34,758 bases of DNA from Planctomycetota bacterium (GCA_009691855.1 SIAI01000040.1:1-34758), one strand, 5' to 3'; positions 7,318 to 18,498 are shown, counted from the stretch's first letter. Translations and numbers: made by a program. Notes: generated from the letters alone by a model not told the origin.

Positions 7318-8136
7318 GTGCCGATCGCCTTCTCCCGCAGCCTGCGCATCCAGTACAACGACCTCGCGCGCGGCAGCCCGGCGATCCTGTGCCTGCCCGG
7401 CTGGTGCGAGAACAAGACCGCCTTCTGGCGCATCACGCACGCGCTCGCCAAGGAGCACCGCGTGATCGCGCTCGACTGGCGCGGGCACGGCAAGTCCGCC
7501 GCCGCGGGGGTCGAGTTCGGCAACGAGGAGATGGTCGAGGACGCCGTGGCCGTGATCCGCGCCTCGGGCGTGGGCACGGTCGTGCCGCTGTGCGTGTCGC
7601 ACGCCGGCTGGGTCGCGCTCGAGCTGCGCCGCCGCCTGGGCGAGCGCGTCGTGCGCATGGTCGCGCTGGACTGGATCGTCGGTCCGCCGCCGCCGCCGTT
7701 CCGCGCCGCGCTGCTCGCGCTGCAGGATCGTGCGCACTGGCTGGCGGCGCGCGGCGAGCTGTTCAAGCTGTGGATCGCCGACTGCGAGGTCTCGCACGTG
7801 GCGCGGCACATCCGCGAGGAGATGGGCAGCTATGGCTTCGAGATGTGGGCCCGGGCCGCGCGCGAGATCGAGCGCGCGTACCTGAAGGGCCCGCCGCTCG
7901 AAGTGCTCTCGCGCCTCGAGACGAGCCTGCCGCTCTTGCACCTCTATGCGCAGCCGCGCGACCCGGCGTACCTCGCCTTCCAGCAGGAGTTCGCGCGCGC
8001 ACACAAATGGTTCCAGGTGCAGCGCATCGAGGGCCGCAGCCACTTCCCTGCGTTGGAGGCGCCCGATGCGGTGGCGCAGGCGATCCTGAGCTTCGTCAAC
8101 GCCGGCCAGCGGCGCGCGGGACCGCTGGCGAAGTAG
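7318..8136 (+). CDS. Alpha/beta-hydrolase-fold protein of the HOD (cofactor-free 2,4-dioxygenase) type
   Basis: This 272-residue protein has the alpha/beta-hydrolase plan: PGW oxyanion loop (27-29), DWRGHG (53-58), nucleophile S94 in VSHAGW, LDW (117-119), SHFPA with H242. From memory, the bacterial 1H-3-hydroxy-4-oxoquinaldine 2,4-dioxygenase HOD shows the same sequence of landmarks: LLPGWC, WRGHG, SHGGW, MDW and a THFPA histidine. Cap-domain stretches such as EEMGSYGFEMW also resemble it. HOD-type enzymes cleave N-heteroaromatic rings without cofactor; relatives degrade the quinolone signal PQS. Substrate here is unproven, and an ordinary esterase remains possible. The GTG at 7318 follows GAGGA at seven bases. 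The gene lies two bases before the double-sulfatase gene, so it leads a three-gene operon. Confidence 0.78.
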   Translation: MPIAFSRSLRIQYNDLARGSPAILCLPGWCENKTAFWRITHALAKEHRVIALDWRGHGKSAAAGVEFGNEEMVEDAVAVIRASGVGTVVPLCVSHAGWVALELRRRLGERVVRMVALDWIVGPPPPPFRAALLALQDRAHWLAARGELFKLWIADCEVSHVARHIREEMGSYGFEMWARAAREIERAYLKGPPLEVLSRLETSLPLLHLYAQPRDPAYLAFQQEFARAHKWFQVQRIEGRSHFPALEAPDAVAQAILSFVNAGQRRAGPLAK

Positions 8137-8138
8137 GC

Positions 8139-10580
8139 ATGAGCCGGAGTGCTGCAGTGGTTCGCCCAACGGGCGTGCGCAGTGTCATATTCCTCGTGCT
8201 CGCGAGCGCGGCGGGCTGCGCTCGGCCCCCGGCGCAGCCGCCCAACATCGTCGTGATCGTGGGTGGCGCCGAGATCCTCGCGGGCGCGCCGGGGTCCGCC
8301 GACGATTGGGCGCGTTCCGCGCTGCTCTTCTCCGACGGCGTGTTGCCCCTCGCGCCCGGGCGACCCGCGCTCGACGCCTTGCTCACGGGGCTGTACCCGC
8401 ATCAGGCCCGCGAGCCCTCGCGCTCCGCCGAGGAGACACGCGCGGAAGCGCTGCCGCAGCTCCTGCGCGCGCACGGCTACGCCACTTTCGCCTGCGGCTC
8501 CGCGCAAGGAGGCGCGCGGGATCCTGGCTTCGAGCGCGGCGGCGCCGACCTCGCTGCGTGCGCGTCCGAGCTGACAAACTTCGTCGCCGAGTCCGCCGGC
8601 CGGCGCCCGCTCTTGGTTTGGCTGGCGAGCGGGGCGGAGGACGCGAACGGGCCGGTGGCGCTGGAGCAGGCGCGGACGGCGCTCGTCTCCGCGCTCGAGC
8701 AGCGCGGGCTCGCGGCCAATACGCTGGTCGCCGTCGTGGGCGGCGAGGTCGGCGCGGACCCGCAGCCCGAGCTGACCCTGGAGAACAGCCGTGAGCGCAA
8801 CCTGGCCTGCCCGCTCGGCTTCGCGCTCGCCGGCCGCGTCGCGCCCGGGACGCGCACCGAGCCGGTGACGGTGCTGGACCTCTACCCGACGCTCCTCGAT
8901 TACGCGGGCCTCCAGGTGCCCTCGAATCGCGAGGGACACTCGCTGCGCGCGACCCTGGAGGGCCAGGCGCCCCCCGCACCGCGCCGGATCTTCGGCACCC
9001 TCTACCGGCGCGCGCCGAGCGACGAAGCGGACGAGCTCGTGGCGCTCACGGTTCGCGACGGGCGCTGGAAGTATGCGCTGTTCTGCGGCGACCTCGGTGA
9101 GGTGAGCATCGACTCGCGCGTCGGCCTGGGCTTCCGCCAGCGCGGCGATCAGTCGCTCTTCGATCTGGACACGGATCCGCTCGAGGCGAACTCGCTTTTC
9201 GCGTGCCCCGAGCACGACGCGCGTGTGTCGGAACTGCGCGCGGCGGCCTGCGCCTGGTGGAGCGCGAGCCACGCAGCGCCCCTCGACCTGCCCTACACTT
9301 CCCCGCCGCTCGGGGCCGCGCCGCGCGAGCCTCGCCCCAACATCGTCTTGGTGGTTTCCGACGACCAGGACTACGAGCACCTGGGCTTCCTGGGTAACCC
9401 GCGCGTGCACACGCCGACGCTGGACACGCTGGCGCGCGAGGGAGTGCTGTTCCCGGTCGCGCACGTGCCCATGTCGCGCTGCCGGCCCTCGCTGGCGGCC
9501 CTGCTCAGCGGACGCTGGCCGCACCAGAACGAGGTCTACGACAACCTCGCTGCGCACCTGCTCTCGCCCCGGGATTCGCTCCCGAACCTGCTCAAGGCCG
9601 CCGGCTATGCCACCTACAAGGGCGGCAAGTGGTGGGAGGGCGATCCACGCACCATGGGCTTCCTCGAGCCGGCCAAGGCCGTCACGGCCACGGGTTTCGT
9701 GCGCAACAACCAGACGGAGCTGTTCGCCTTCCTCGACCGCTATGCGCGGGAGCGACCGTTCTTCGTGTGGTGGGCGCCGGTGCTACCCCACTTGCCGCTC
9801 GATCCGCCCAAGCGCTTCCAGCGCCCCTTCCGCGACACCGAGGTCCCGCTGCCGCCTGGAATCATCGGTGATCCGCAGGCGTTCCGCGCGGCCGAGCGCA
9901 CGGCTTTCGCGATGGAGGCGTGGTTCGACGACGGCCTGGCGGCCCTGCTCCACAAGCTCGAGTCCATCGGCGAGCTGGAGGAGACGCTGTTCGTGTTCCT
10001 GATCGACAATGGCCTGGCCAACGGCTTCCCCTCCAAGGGCACGGCCTTCGAGAAGGGCCTACGCACGCCGGTCGTCTTCTGCTGGCCGAAGGGCTTCGCC
10101 GGTGGACGCACGGACGAGCGCCTGGTCAGCAGCCTCGACATCCCCGCGACGCTGCTCGACTTCGCCGGCGTGCGCGCGCCCGACGGTTACCAGGGGATCA
10201 GCCTGCGCCCTACCCTGGAGGGGCGCGAGCAGAACGGCCGCGCGGCTCTGTACGGCGCACTCTACCGCTACGACGAGCACGCTGAGCGCAGCCGGCCCGA
10301 GACGGACATCTTCGCGCTCTACGCACGCGACGCGCGCTGGAAGTTCGTGCTGTACCTGAAGGACGTGCGCGATCCCACGCAGTTCGATTTCGAACACGCC
10401 TATGCGCCGTTCCCCGAACGGCGGCGCGGCGAGCGCGATCTGTTCGACCTCACGGCCGATCCATACGAGCGCAACGACCTGTCCGCCGACCCCGACCAGG
10501 CGGCGCGGATGGCTGCGCTGCAGGAGGGCTGCCGCACCTGGTGGAAGACGAACGGCGGCGGGAACCTGGAGCTGCGATGA
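8139..10580 (+). CDS. Lipoprotein with two tandem sulfatase-family domains, both with altered active sites
   Basis: This 813-residue protein has a hydrophobic leader ending in ASAAGC, a probable lipobox. Two sulfatase-fold domains follow (about 35-380 and 395-810). The second opens NIVLVVSDDQD with the metal Asp pair D408/D409, then C448-R-P-S-L-A-A-L-L-S-G. The sulfatase consensus is C/S-x-P-x-R, so C448 could mature to formylglycine, but the Arg is Leu452. GKWW (W499) replaces the usual GKWH histidine. LPHLPLDPP and DNG..SKGTAFEKG are kept. The first domain shows GRPALDALLTG with Gly74 in place of Cys, and GGAE in place of the Asp pair; it is a pseudo-domain. Both domains end with the RDGRWKY/FDLDTDPLE type C-terminus. 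It sits two bases after the HOD-like gene and overlaps the glycosyltransferase (ATGA). Hydrolytic activity is uncertain. Confidence 0.85.
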   Translation: MSRSAAVVRPTGVRSVIFLVLASAAGCARPPAQPPNIVVIVGGAEILAGAPGSADDWARSALLFSDGVLPLAPGRPALDALLTGLYPHQAREPSRSAEETRAEALPQLLRAHGYATFACGSAQGGARDPGFERGGADLAACASELTNFVAESAGRRPLLVWLASGAEDANGPVALEQARTALVSALEQRGLAANTLVAVVGGEVGADPQPELTLENSRERNLACPLGFALAGRVAPGTRTEPVTVLDLYPTLLDYAGLQVPSNREGHSLRATLEGQAPPAPRRIFGTLYRRAPSDEADELVALTVRDGRWKYALFCGDLGEVSIDSRVGLGFRQRGDQSLFDLDTDPLEANSLFACPEHDARVSELRAAACAWWSASHAAPLDLPYTSPPLGAAPREPRPNIVLVVSDDQDYEHLGFLGNPRVHTPTLDTLAREGVLFPVAHVPMSRCRPSLAALLSGRWPHQNEVYDNLAAHLLSPRDSLPNLLKAAGYATYKGGKWWEGDPRTMGFLEPAKAVTATGFVRNNQTELFAFLDRYARERPFFVWWAPVLPHLPLDPPKRFQRPFRDTEVPLPPGIIGDPQAFRAAERTAFAMEAWFDDGLAALLHKLESIGELEETLFVFLIDNGLANGFPSKGTAFEKGLRTPVVFCWPKGFAGGRTDERLVSSLDIPATLLDFAGVRAPDGYQGISLRPTLEGREQNGRAALYGALYRYDEHAERSRPETDIFALYARDARWKFVLYLKDVRDPTQFDFEHAYAPFPERRRGERDLFDLTADPYERNDLSADPDQAARMAALQEGCRTWWKTNGGGNLELR

Positions 10581-12187
10581 ACCTCGCCGTGGATGCCGAG
10601 CAAGGTCCCAGGCGCCTGCGCGACCTGTCACGCCGCGCGCGCGCGATCCTGCTGGCGCTCGTTCTCGGCGGCGCCGCGCTGCGCGTCGCCTACCAGTGGA
10701 ATCGCCCCTTCACCGGCGACGAGATCGGAACGCTCCTCTTCCTGAAGAAGGACTATGCGCTCCTGTTCACGCAGTTCCGGTCCTGGTTGACCATGAACTT
10801 CTACCTTGCCGGCCTGAAGGCACTCGCGGCGCTGTGCGGGAACTCACCCTGGACGCTCGTCGCTCCGAGCCTGCTCGCAGGTGTCGCCGTGATCCCGGTG
10901 GTGACGGCCATCACCTTGCGCCTGTCGAGCGTGCGCCACGCGCTGCTGGCCGCGGCGCTGACCGCGTACAACCCGTTCCTCGTCCACTACAGCGCGCAGA
11001 TCCGCTCCTACATGCTGCTGACCTGCTTCGCGCTGCTCGCCGCGCTGAGCCTCCTGGACTGGCTGCGCGAGCCCGGCTGGGCGCATGGCTGGAGGGTCGC
11101 GCTGTACGGTGCCGCCGGATTCCTGATCCACCCGAACGGGATCTATCAGGTCGGAGCGCTGGCGCTACTGTGCTGCCTGTGGCGCCGGCTCGATCGGCCG
11201 GTGAACTGGACCGGCACCCGCGCGCGCGAGCTCGTGACCCTGGCCGCACCCGCACTGCTCCTGCACGGCCTCGTGTTGCTCGCCTATCGCCCGCTGCTCG
11301 CGGACATGGCCGTGTTCCGCAAGGACTGGTCGTACACGCCTCCGACGAGCGTGCTGTACCTGCCGCAGATGTTCGCGGACTACTTCGCCGGCGGGTACAG
11401 CTCGCTGGTGACGCTGATCCTGATCCTGGCCGGCCTGTGGTGGGCCGCGCGAACCCGACCGGCGCTGCTCTCGCTGTCGGTCCTGGTGAGCGCCCCGCTG
11501 GTGTTCGTCGCGCTCATGGGCGTGTCGCACTTCCCGTGGGCGTACTCGCGCTTCCTGCTGCCGATCCTGCCGCTCGCGATCATCCTCATCGCCTTCCCCC
11601 TGTTCCACTCGCAGAGCCGCGTCCTCACGCTGGCGCTGATCGCGACCCCCTTCGTCGCCTGGGCTCCGGGTCTCGCGCGCTTGTTCGCGGAGAACCGCGA
11701 CTACCCCTGGACGGCGGTCGCTGAGCACCTGGTCCAGGAGGTGAGCGCGAGCGAGCGGCTCATCGCCGTGGACTACATGAGCCAGCACCAGCTCTCCGCG
11801 CAGGACAAGAGCTACGAGGCGCAGTTCGTGGACGCCGCCGCGCTGGTGAAGCTCAGCCGGCGCCGCAACCAGGAACCCTTCGAGCGCTTGCTGGTCCTGT
11901 GCGACGAACCACACCTCGTCACCACGGCCGAGAGCCGTTCGTTAGGGCGCGTGCAGCTCGTCACCTACCGCGGCGAGCCGCGCGCGATGCTCGACCAACT
12001 GATCGCCGACCTGACCGCGACCGCGGGCGGCCGGATCGAGTCCTCGCTCAGCAGCCATTACAAGCTGCTCTACGACATCCTGGACGCCCTGAAGCGCGAC
12101 GACGAGGCGCAGGACGTCCTGGTGCGGATGCTGAACTGCACCTCGCTCCTGCACCGCGAGCGCCTGCGGCCGATCCAGCAACGGTGA
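10577..12187 (+). CDS. Polytopic membrane glycosyltransferase, GT-C fold (GT39/ArnT-like)
   Basis: This 536-residue protein has about ten hydrophobic helices. The first external loop carries FTGDE with D48-E49, the acidic pair typical of GT-C enzymes that use polyprenyl-phosphate sugars. Further family-like features are YNPFLVHYSAQIRSYML after the third helix and IHPNGIY near 200. A soluble C-terminal part of about 150 residues (ENRDYPWTAVAEHL onward) resembles the non-membrane tail of PMT_2/GT39 proteins. The ATG at 10577 overlaps the sulfatase stop and follows GGAG at five bases. It probably transfers a sugar to a lipid, glycan or protein on the outer face of the cytoplasmic membrane. The acceptor is unknown; the operon link to a sulfatase-like lipoprotein suggests a modified surface glycan. 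It ends 18 bases from the convergent sulfatase-like gene. Confidence 0.85.
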   Translation: MNLAVDAEQGPRRLRDLSRRARAILLALVLGGAALRVAYQWNRPFTGDEIGTLLFLKKDYALLFTQFRSWLTMNFYLAGLKALAALCGNSPWTLVAPSLLAGVAVIPVVTAITLRLSSVRHALLAAALTAYNPFLVHYSAQIRSYMLLTCFALLAALSLLDWLREPGWAHGWRVALYGAAGFLIHPNGIYQVGALALLCCLWRRLDRPVNWTGTRARELVTLAAPALLLHGLVLLAYRPLLADMAVFRKDWSYTPPTSVLYLPQMFADYFAGGYSSLVTLILILAGLWWAARTRPALLSLSVLVSAPLVFVALMGVSHFPWAYSRFLLPILPLAIILIAFPLFHSQSRVLTLALIATPFVAWAPGLARLFAENRDYPWTAVAEHLVQEVSASERLIAVDYMSQHQLSAQDKSYEAQFVDAAALVKLSRRRNQEPFERLLVLCDEPHLVTTAESRSLGRVQLVTYRGEPRAMLDQLIADLTATAGGRIESSLSSHYKLLYDILDALKRDDEAQDVLVRMLNCTSLLHRERLRPIQQR

Positions 12188-12205
12188 GTCGGGCGTGGAG
12201 CGAGC

Positions 12206-13900
12206 TCAGCGCGCTGCACCCGGGAGCGGCAGGGCGAGGAGCTCGCGTTGCGCGGGGCCATCACCGCTCGCGTAGCCCAGGGCCGCGAGCTCGTCTTGGA
12301 AGAGCGGCTCGGTCCGCGCCTGATCCGCCGTACGCAGTACGGACAGGCGCGCGTACTCGGCCCGGAACCGTGCCAGCGCCGCGCGCGCGCGCGGGTCGCC
12401 GAAGTCCTCGGAATAGTCCGCGTCGTGATCGAGCGGATGGAGTGCGAGGTCCACCCAGGCCAGGTACTCCTTGGCGTAGGCCGCACTCTGCTCCGTGGCG
12501 AAGGCCGCGCGCAGCTCGGCGGCGAGCTCCGTGACGGGTTCGGGCCAGGAGCGCAGGCGCAGGAGCTTGAGCGAGCCACTGTGGAAGGTCTCGCGCACGG
12601 TCACGAGGCGCGCTTCGTAGCGCACACCCGAGAGCTCACCGCGGGCACGCGCGGTGGTGACCAGGCGCGCGAGCACCGAGCGAGGCTCGGAGTCGTCGCC
12701 GCCGGAGAGGGCCGCGGCGAAGCTCTTGCCCGTCCCGCGCGGTCCCTCGACCTGCAACAGGTCCAGGAGCGTCGGGGCGAGGTCGGCGTGCGACACGAGC
12801 AGACTCGGAACCGAACCGGCGCGCAGGACCCCGGGCAGGCGCAGCAAGAGCGGCACGCGCACGACCTCTTCCGCCAGCGTGCGCCGATGGCCGATGCCGC
12901 CGTTCTCGAAGAACTCGTCACCGTGGTCCGCGCTGACCACCACCAGCGTGCGCGCCGCGAGACCCAGCTCGTCCAAGCGCTCGAGCACGCGCCCGATCTG
13001 TGCGTCGACCCAGGCGAGTTCCCCCAGGTACAGGGCGCGCACGTGATCGAGGTCGCGCTTCGAGGCGTGCCGGATGCGGCCCGAGGGCTCGCGCGGGTCG
13101 GGAGTGCTGATGGCCGGGTCGGTGAAGAAGTCCTTGCCCGAGACCGGCCCCGAGTAGTCCGGATCCAGCAGCTGGTCGTAGGGCGCGGGCGGGATGTAGT
13201 CGTAGTGCGGATCGAAGTAGTGCAGGAAAAGGAACCAGGGTCTCCCGGCCGCATGCTGTGCCTCGAGCTCGGCCAGCGCGGCGTCCGTCACGCGTTTGGA
13301 GCTGACGTCGCGATGCGAGAGCTGCTGCGTGGTGCTCGCGGGCTGCCGCGGGTCGTAGGCGGATCCCTGCGCATCCCCGAAGTCCGCCTGGCTGGCGCGC
13401 GCGAGCTCGGGCCCGTAGCAGCGCTCGTAGCGCTCGAACCCGCGACCAAAGCCGAAGGCCGCTTCGAGGTACGGCCCGGAGAAGAAGCCCGCCGTACGCC
13501 AGCCGGCGGCCTGCAGGGTCTCGGTCAGGAGCCGCGAGTCCGGGGGCAGGCGATCCTGATCCTGGTCGACGCCGTGCACCAGCTCCTGCGTGCCGGTGAA
13601 CAGGGAGAGGTGCGTGGGCAGAGTCCAGGAGCTCGATGCGTAGGCGTTCTCCAGGCGCACGCCCGCGCCCGCCAGGGCGTCGAGCTGCGGGCTGGTGGCG
13701 ACTCCGGGAGCGCGCGGCGAGCCTCCGCCGTAGCATGAGAGCGCGTCCCGGCGCACGCTGTCGAGGCTGATCCAGAGCAGGTTGAGCCCCGGCGCTGGAC
13801 GTGCCGGCGCACGCGCTTGCTCAGCGCTCGCGTCCTCTCGCGCGCACGAGGAAGCCAGCAGCAAGAGCATGGGGGCCACGGCGGGACAGAGCGCTCTCAT
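12206..13900 (-). CDS. Sulfatase/phosphatase-superfamily lipoprotein with Thr at the nucleophile position
   Basis: This 564-residue protein has a leader ending LLLLASSC, a clear lipobox; the ATG at 13900 is preferred to an in-frame TTG at 13921. The alkaline-phosphatase-superfamily core is visible: NLLWISLDSVRRDALSCYG (first metal Asp), WTLPTHLSLFTG (T93-x-P-x-H97), HYFDPHYDYIPP, VVSADHGDEFFENG and GH of the next metal site, then VRVPLLLRLPG. True sulfatases have Cys or Ser at the position of T93 and Arg at the position of H97. A Thr cannot be converted to formylglycine, so this is more likely a phosphodiesterase, phosphotransferase or other hydrolase of the superfamily. It is convergent with the glycosyltransferase and divergent from the prolyl oligopeptidase gene. 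Confidence 0.87.
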   Translation of the reverse strand: MRALCPAVAPMLLLLASSCAREDASAEQARAPARPAPGLNLLWISLDSVRRDALSCYGGGSPRAPGVATSPQLDALAGAGVRLENAYASSSWTLPTHLSLFTGTQELVHGVDQDQDRLPPDSRLLTETLQAAGWRTAGFFSGPYLEAAFGFGRGFERYERCYGPELARASQADFGDAQGSAYDPRQPASTTQQLSHRDVSSKRVTDAALAELEAQHAAGRPWFLFLHYFDPHYDYIPPAPYDQLLDPDYSGPVSGKDFFTDPAISTPDPREPSGRIRHASKRDLDHVRALYLGELAWVDAQIGRVLERLDELGLAARTLVVVSADHGDEFFENGGIGHRRTLAEEVVRVPLLLRLPGVLRAGSVPSLLVSHADLAPTLLDLLQVEGPRGTGKSFAAALSGGDDSEPRSVLARLVTTARARGELSGVRYEARLVTVRETFHSGSLKLLRLRSWPEPVTELAAELRAAFATEQSAAYAKEYLAWVDLALHPLDHDADYSEDFGDPRARAALARFRAEYARLSVLRTADQARTEPLFQDELAALGYASGDGPAQRELLALPLPGAAR

Positions 13901-13958
13901 CTCGGCTGGCGAGCGTAGCAAGAGCGCGAGCCCACCCGGCTCACCGACCCGCTCGGGC

Positions 13959-13964
13959 TAGAAT
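13959..13964 (+). promoter_or_regulatory. -10-like TAGAAT nine bases before the prolyl oligopeptidase ATG
   Basis: TAGAAT differs from the TATAAT consensus at one base. Transcription would start at or within a few bases of the ATG at 13974, giving a leaderless or near-leaderless message, in line with the absence of an SD. No good -35 is seen. The block that follows, CCGCGCCCC-ATG, recurs in closely similar form before 20409 and 26710. Confidence 0.5.
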
Positions 13965-13973
13965 CCGCGCCCC

Positions 13974-16108
<2,135 letters not shown>

Positions 16109-16109
<1 letters not shown>

Positions 16110-16720
16110 TGCCGGTCCGGCGCGTCCTCGTCCCGCTGGCGGTGGTGGCGCTCGCCGCGGCGCTGTACTTCTGGAACGGCGGCTCGGGCGCGCCGACGTA
16201 CGACGTCGCGGACGACGTGGCGCAGTGCGCTGCCAACCTGCGCCAGATCTACCGCGGCCTGGTCCTCTACTCCGTCAAGGCGCACCAGCCGCCGCCGCAG
16301 GAGTCGGGCGTGCGTTTCCTGGCGCTCCTGGCCGGGGGGGTGCTCGAGGGCGAGCCCGCCAACCGCGCGCGGCTCACCTGCCCGGGGAAGGGTGCGGAAG
16401 CCGTGCGCGCGGGCGTCGACTATGGCGCACTCGACACCCTGACCGAGGCCGACTCGGCCTATGCCGCGCGCGACATGCAAGCCTTCCCGCTGCCCAAGTT
16501 CCCCGCGGGCGGGAGCGAGCTCGAGCCCATCGCCGCCTGCGACAACGCGCACGGGCTGAACCACGCGGGCTGCATGAACGTGCTGTACTCGGACGGCAGC
16601 GTGATGACCCTGACGTTGGCGCAAGAGATCGAGCGCGGGCACCTGCCGCCGGAGGCGACGACCATCCCGGTGGGCCCGGACTCGCCGATCGCGGACCTGC
16701 GCAAGCTGCGCGGGCAGTGA
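16109..16720 (+). CDS. Membrane-anchored protein with C-terminal H-X9-DG motif
   Basis: This 203-residue protein has one N-terminal transmembrane segment (about residues 3-22). CAANLRQIYRGLVLYSVKA resembles the start of the globular part of planctomycete DUF1559-type pseudopilins. The C-terminus has H152-x9-D162-G163 (NHAGCMNVLYSDGSV), the His-Xaa9-Asp-Gly motif of that group. The usual prepilin cleavage site (GFTLIE type) is missing, so it is not a normal pseudopilin. It overlaps the prolyl oligopeptidase stop and is probably co-expressed. Function is unknown. No terminator is visible downstream. Confidence 0.75.
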
Positions 16721-16896
16721 GCCGCGCAGACGTCTAGAGCGTGGAAGAAGTAGCCAGCCTACGAACTCGGGGATCAAGAAACGGGCATTGAGGGGCACGG
16801 CGACGTCGGCCAGGGAAGTGGCACTCTGTTCGCCGTCTCCATGTTGGCGCCGGCCCCTCGGCAGCCCTCCCTTCAGGCACTAGCCCCACGACTCAC

Positions 16897-18447
16897 TTGA
16901 AGAAGCACCTTCTGCTGTCCCTCTCAGCCGCCCTCCTGCTGGCCGCCCATCCGTTCGCGGACTTCATCACCGGCACCGTGCTCGGCTCCAACGGCGCACC
17001 CGCGGTCGGCGTCAACATCGACGCGATCCGGCTCTCGAACGGCAACAACATCACCCTTGCCAACGATGGCACGGACGTGAACGGGAACTTCAACACGACC
17101 ATCCCGGACGACCTCTATGACCTGTGGTTCTTCCCGCCCAGCGGGAGCTCGGACGTGACCCTGGTGATGCGCAGCGTCTTGGTCGTCGGCACCAAGCCCC
17201 TCGGAACGCTGCACTTGCAAGCCGGGGCGATTCTCACGGGCCACGTGCAGACCCAGGGCGGCCTGCCGATCGCCACGCTCGACCTCTGGATGACGGACCA
17301 GGTCACCAACCAGAAGGTGCCGCTGGCCCTCCGCCGCACCGACGCATTCGGGAACTTCCAGGTCAACGCGCCCAAGAACGCGATCGAGCTCGACTTCGAC
17401 TCGACCAGCGTGCTGCCCGTCTTCGTGGTGGGCTCGAAGGCGATGTTCCTGTCGCCGACCGCGAACACCAACCTCGGCAACATCGTCCTGCCACCGGGCT
17501 TCCTCGTGACCGGACACGTGCAGAACTCGTCCAACGGAGCCGCCCTCCCGGGCGTGGACCTGGACTTCAAGAGCACGGTCAACGGAGGTGTGGAGTACAC
17601 GCCCAACGACAACAGCGACCCGCTGGGCAACTTCTCCGTGCTGGTCCAGGCCGGCAACTACAACATCGACTTCTCGCCGACCTTCGCGACGCACATCGCC
17701 GGCCGGCGCCTGGCGGCACGGACCGTGTCCGCCAACCTCCCGCTGGGCACCGTCTTGCTCGACCCCGGCGCGGTGCTGAGCGGCACGATCAAGTCCTGGG
17801 ACAACGTCGCGCAGCTCAACGCCGACGTGGACGTCTATCGCCAGAGCACGGGCGAGCTCGTGCCCACCGCGGGCGACAACTCCAACGCCTCGGGCGCCTA
17901 CCAGGTCATCGTCCCGCTCGACAACCTCACGGTGAAGTTCCGCCCGCCGAGCTTCAGCGTGCCGCTGTCGTCGGACGTGCACACGAACTTCCTGGTGAGC
18001 GGCAACACCACGCTTGCCGGCGTGCTGCCGGCCTGCGCCGCGCCCAACAACTACGGCACCGGCCTGGCGGGCACGGGTGGGATCGTGCCGCACCTCACCT
18101 TCTCGGGCGGCACCACGCGCGACGGCAACTCGGCCTTCGCCTACGAGCTGCAGAACGGCCGCGGCGGCGCGGTCTCCATCCTGGTGGTCTCCGCCTTCCA
18201 GCGGAACATCCCCTACCGCGGCGGAACGCTGCTGCTGGACACGAGCCCGGCCGTCTCGATCAAGGTCCTCGGCCCACTCGGCGGGACCCCCGGCGTCGCG
18301 GGTGCGGGCTCGAAGCACGTGCCTACGCCCTTCCCGCTGGGCATCGCGACCAACTTCGACATCTACGCCCAGTTCGCGGTGCTGGACGTGGGCGCGGTCC
18401 AGGGCTACGCCTTCAGCGAAGGCCTGCACTTCAAGATCTGCCCGTAG
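16897..18447 (+). CDS. Secreted protein with carboxypeptidase-regulatory-like repeats, copy 1
   Basis: This 516-residue protein begins at TTG with a signal peptide (KKHLLLSLSAALLLAAHPFA). Four repeats of about 90 residues follow, starting near 25 (ITGTVLGSNGAPAVGV), 112 (LTGHVQTQGGLPIATL), 200 (VTGHVQNSSNGAALPGV) and 291 (LSGTIKSWDNVAQLN). Each has the G-x-V..G..G.NF pattern of carboxypeptidase-regulatory-like / CNA-B Ig folds. A distinct C-terminal domain (about 375-516) starts with NNYGTGLAGTGGIVPHL and ends FSEGLHFKICP. No enzyme motif is seen. No SD precedes the TTG, but the paralog shares the same start and upstream block, which supports it. It is probably a surface or extracellular structural protein. 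The paralog follows directly. Confidence 0.85.
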   Translation: MKKHLLLSLSAALLLAAHPFADFITGTVLGSNGAPAVGVNIDAIRLSNGNNITLANDGTDVNGNFNTTIPDDLYDLWFFPPSGSSDVTLVMRSVLVVGTKPLGTLHLQAGAILTGHVQTQGGLPIATLDLWMTDQVTNQKVPLALRRTDAFGNFQVNAPKNAIELDFDSTSVLPVFVVGSKAMFLSPTANTNLGNIVLPPGFLVTGHVQNSSNGAALPGVDLDFKSTVNGGVEYTPNDNSDPLGNFSVLVQAGNYNIDFSPTFATHIAGRRLAARTVSANLPLGTVLLDPGAVLSGTIKSWDNVAQLNADVDVYRQSTGELVPTAGDNSNASGAYQVIVPLDNLTVKFRPPSFSVPLSSDVHTNFLVSGNTTLAGVLPACAAPNNYGTGLAGTGGIVPHLTFSGGTTRDGNSAFAYELQNGRGGAVSILVVSAFQRNIPYRGGTLLLDTSPAVSIKVLGPLGGTPGVAGAGSKHVPTPFPLGIATNFDIYAQFAVLDVGAVQGYAFSEGLHFKICP

Positions 18448-18466
18448 TCGATCCGCTTCAGCGACA

Positions 18467-18498
18467 GGGCTCGCCCGGGCGTCCGCCTGGGCGAGCCC
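18467..18498 (+). terminator. Terminator hairpin of copy 1
   Basis: GGGCTCGCCCGGGC (18467-18480) pairs with GCCTGGGCGAGCCC (18485-18498), 14 pairs with one G-T, around a 4-base loop, followed by TTCTTC. It stands 19 bases after the stop. It fits an intrinsic terminator with a weak T-tract. Confidence 0.75.

Noticed and set aside
6121..8136. A 671-residue protein including the HOD-like enzyme
   Set aside because: The first 400 codons are antisense to the aminotransferase. GTG 7318 with GAGGA gives a normal-length enzyme.
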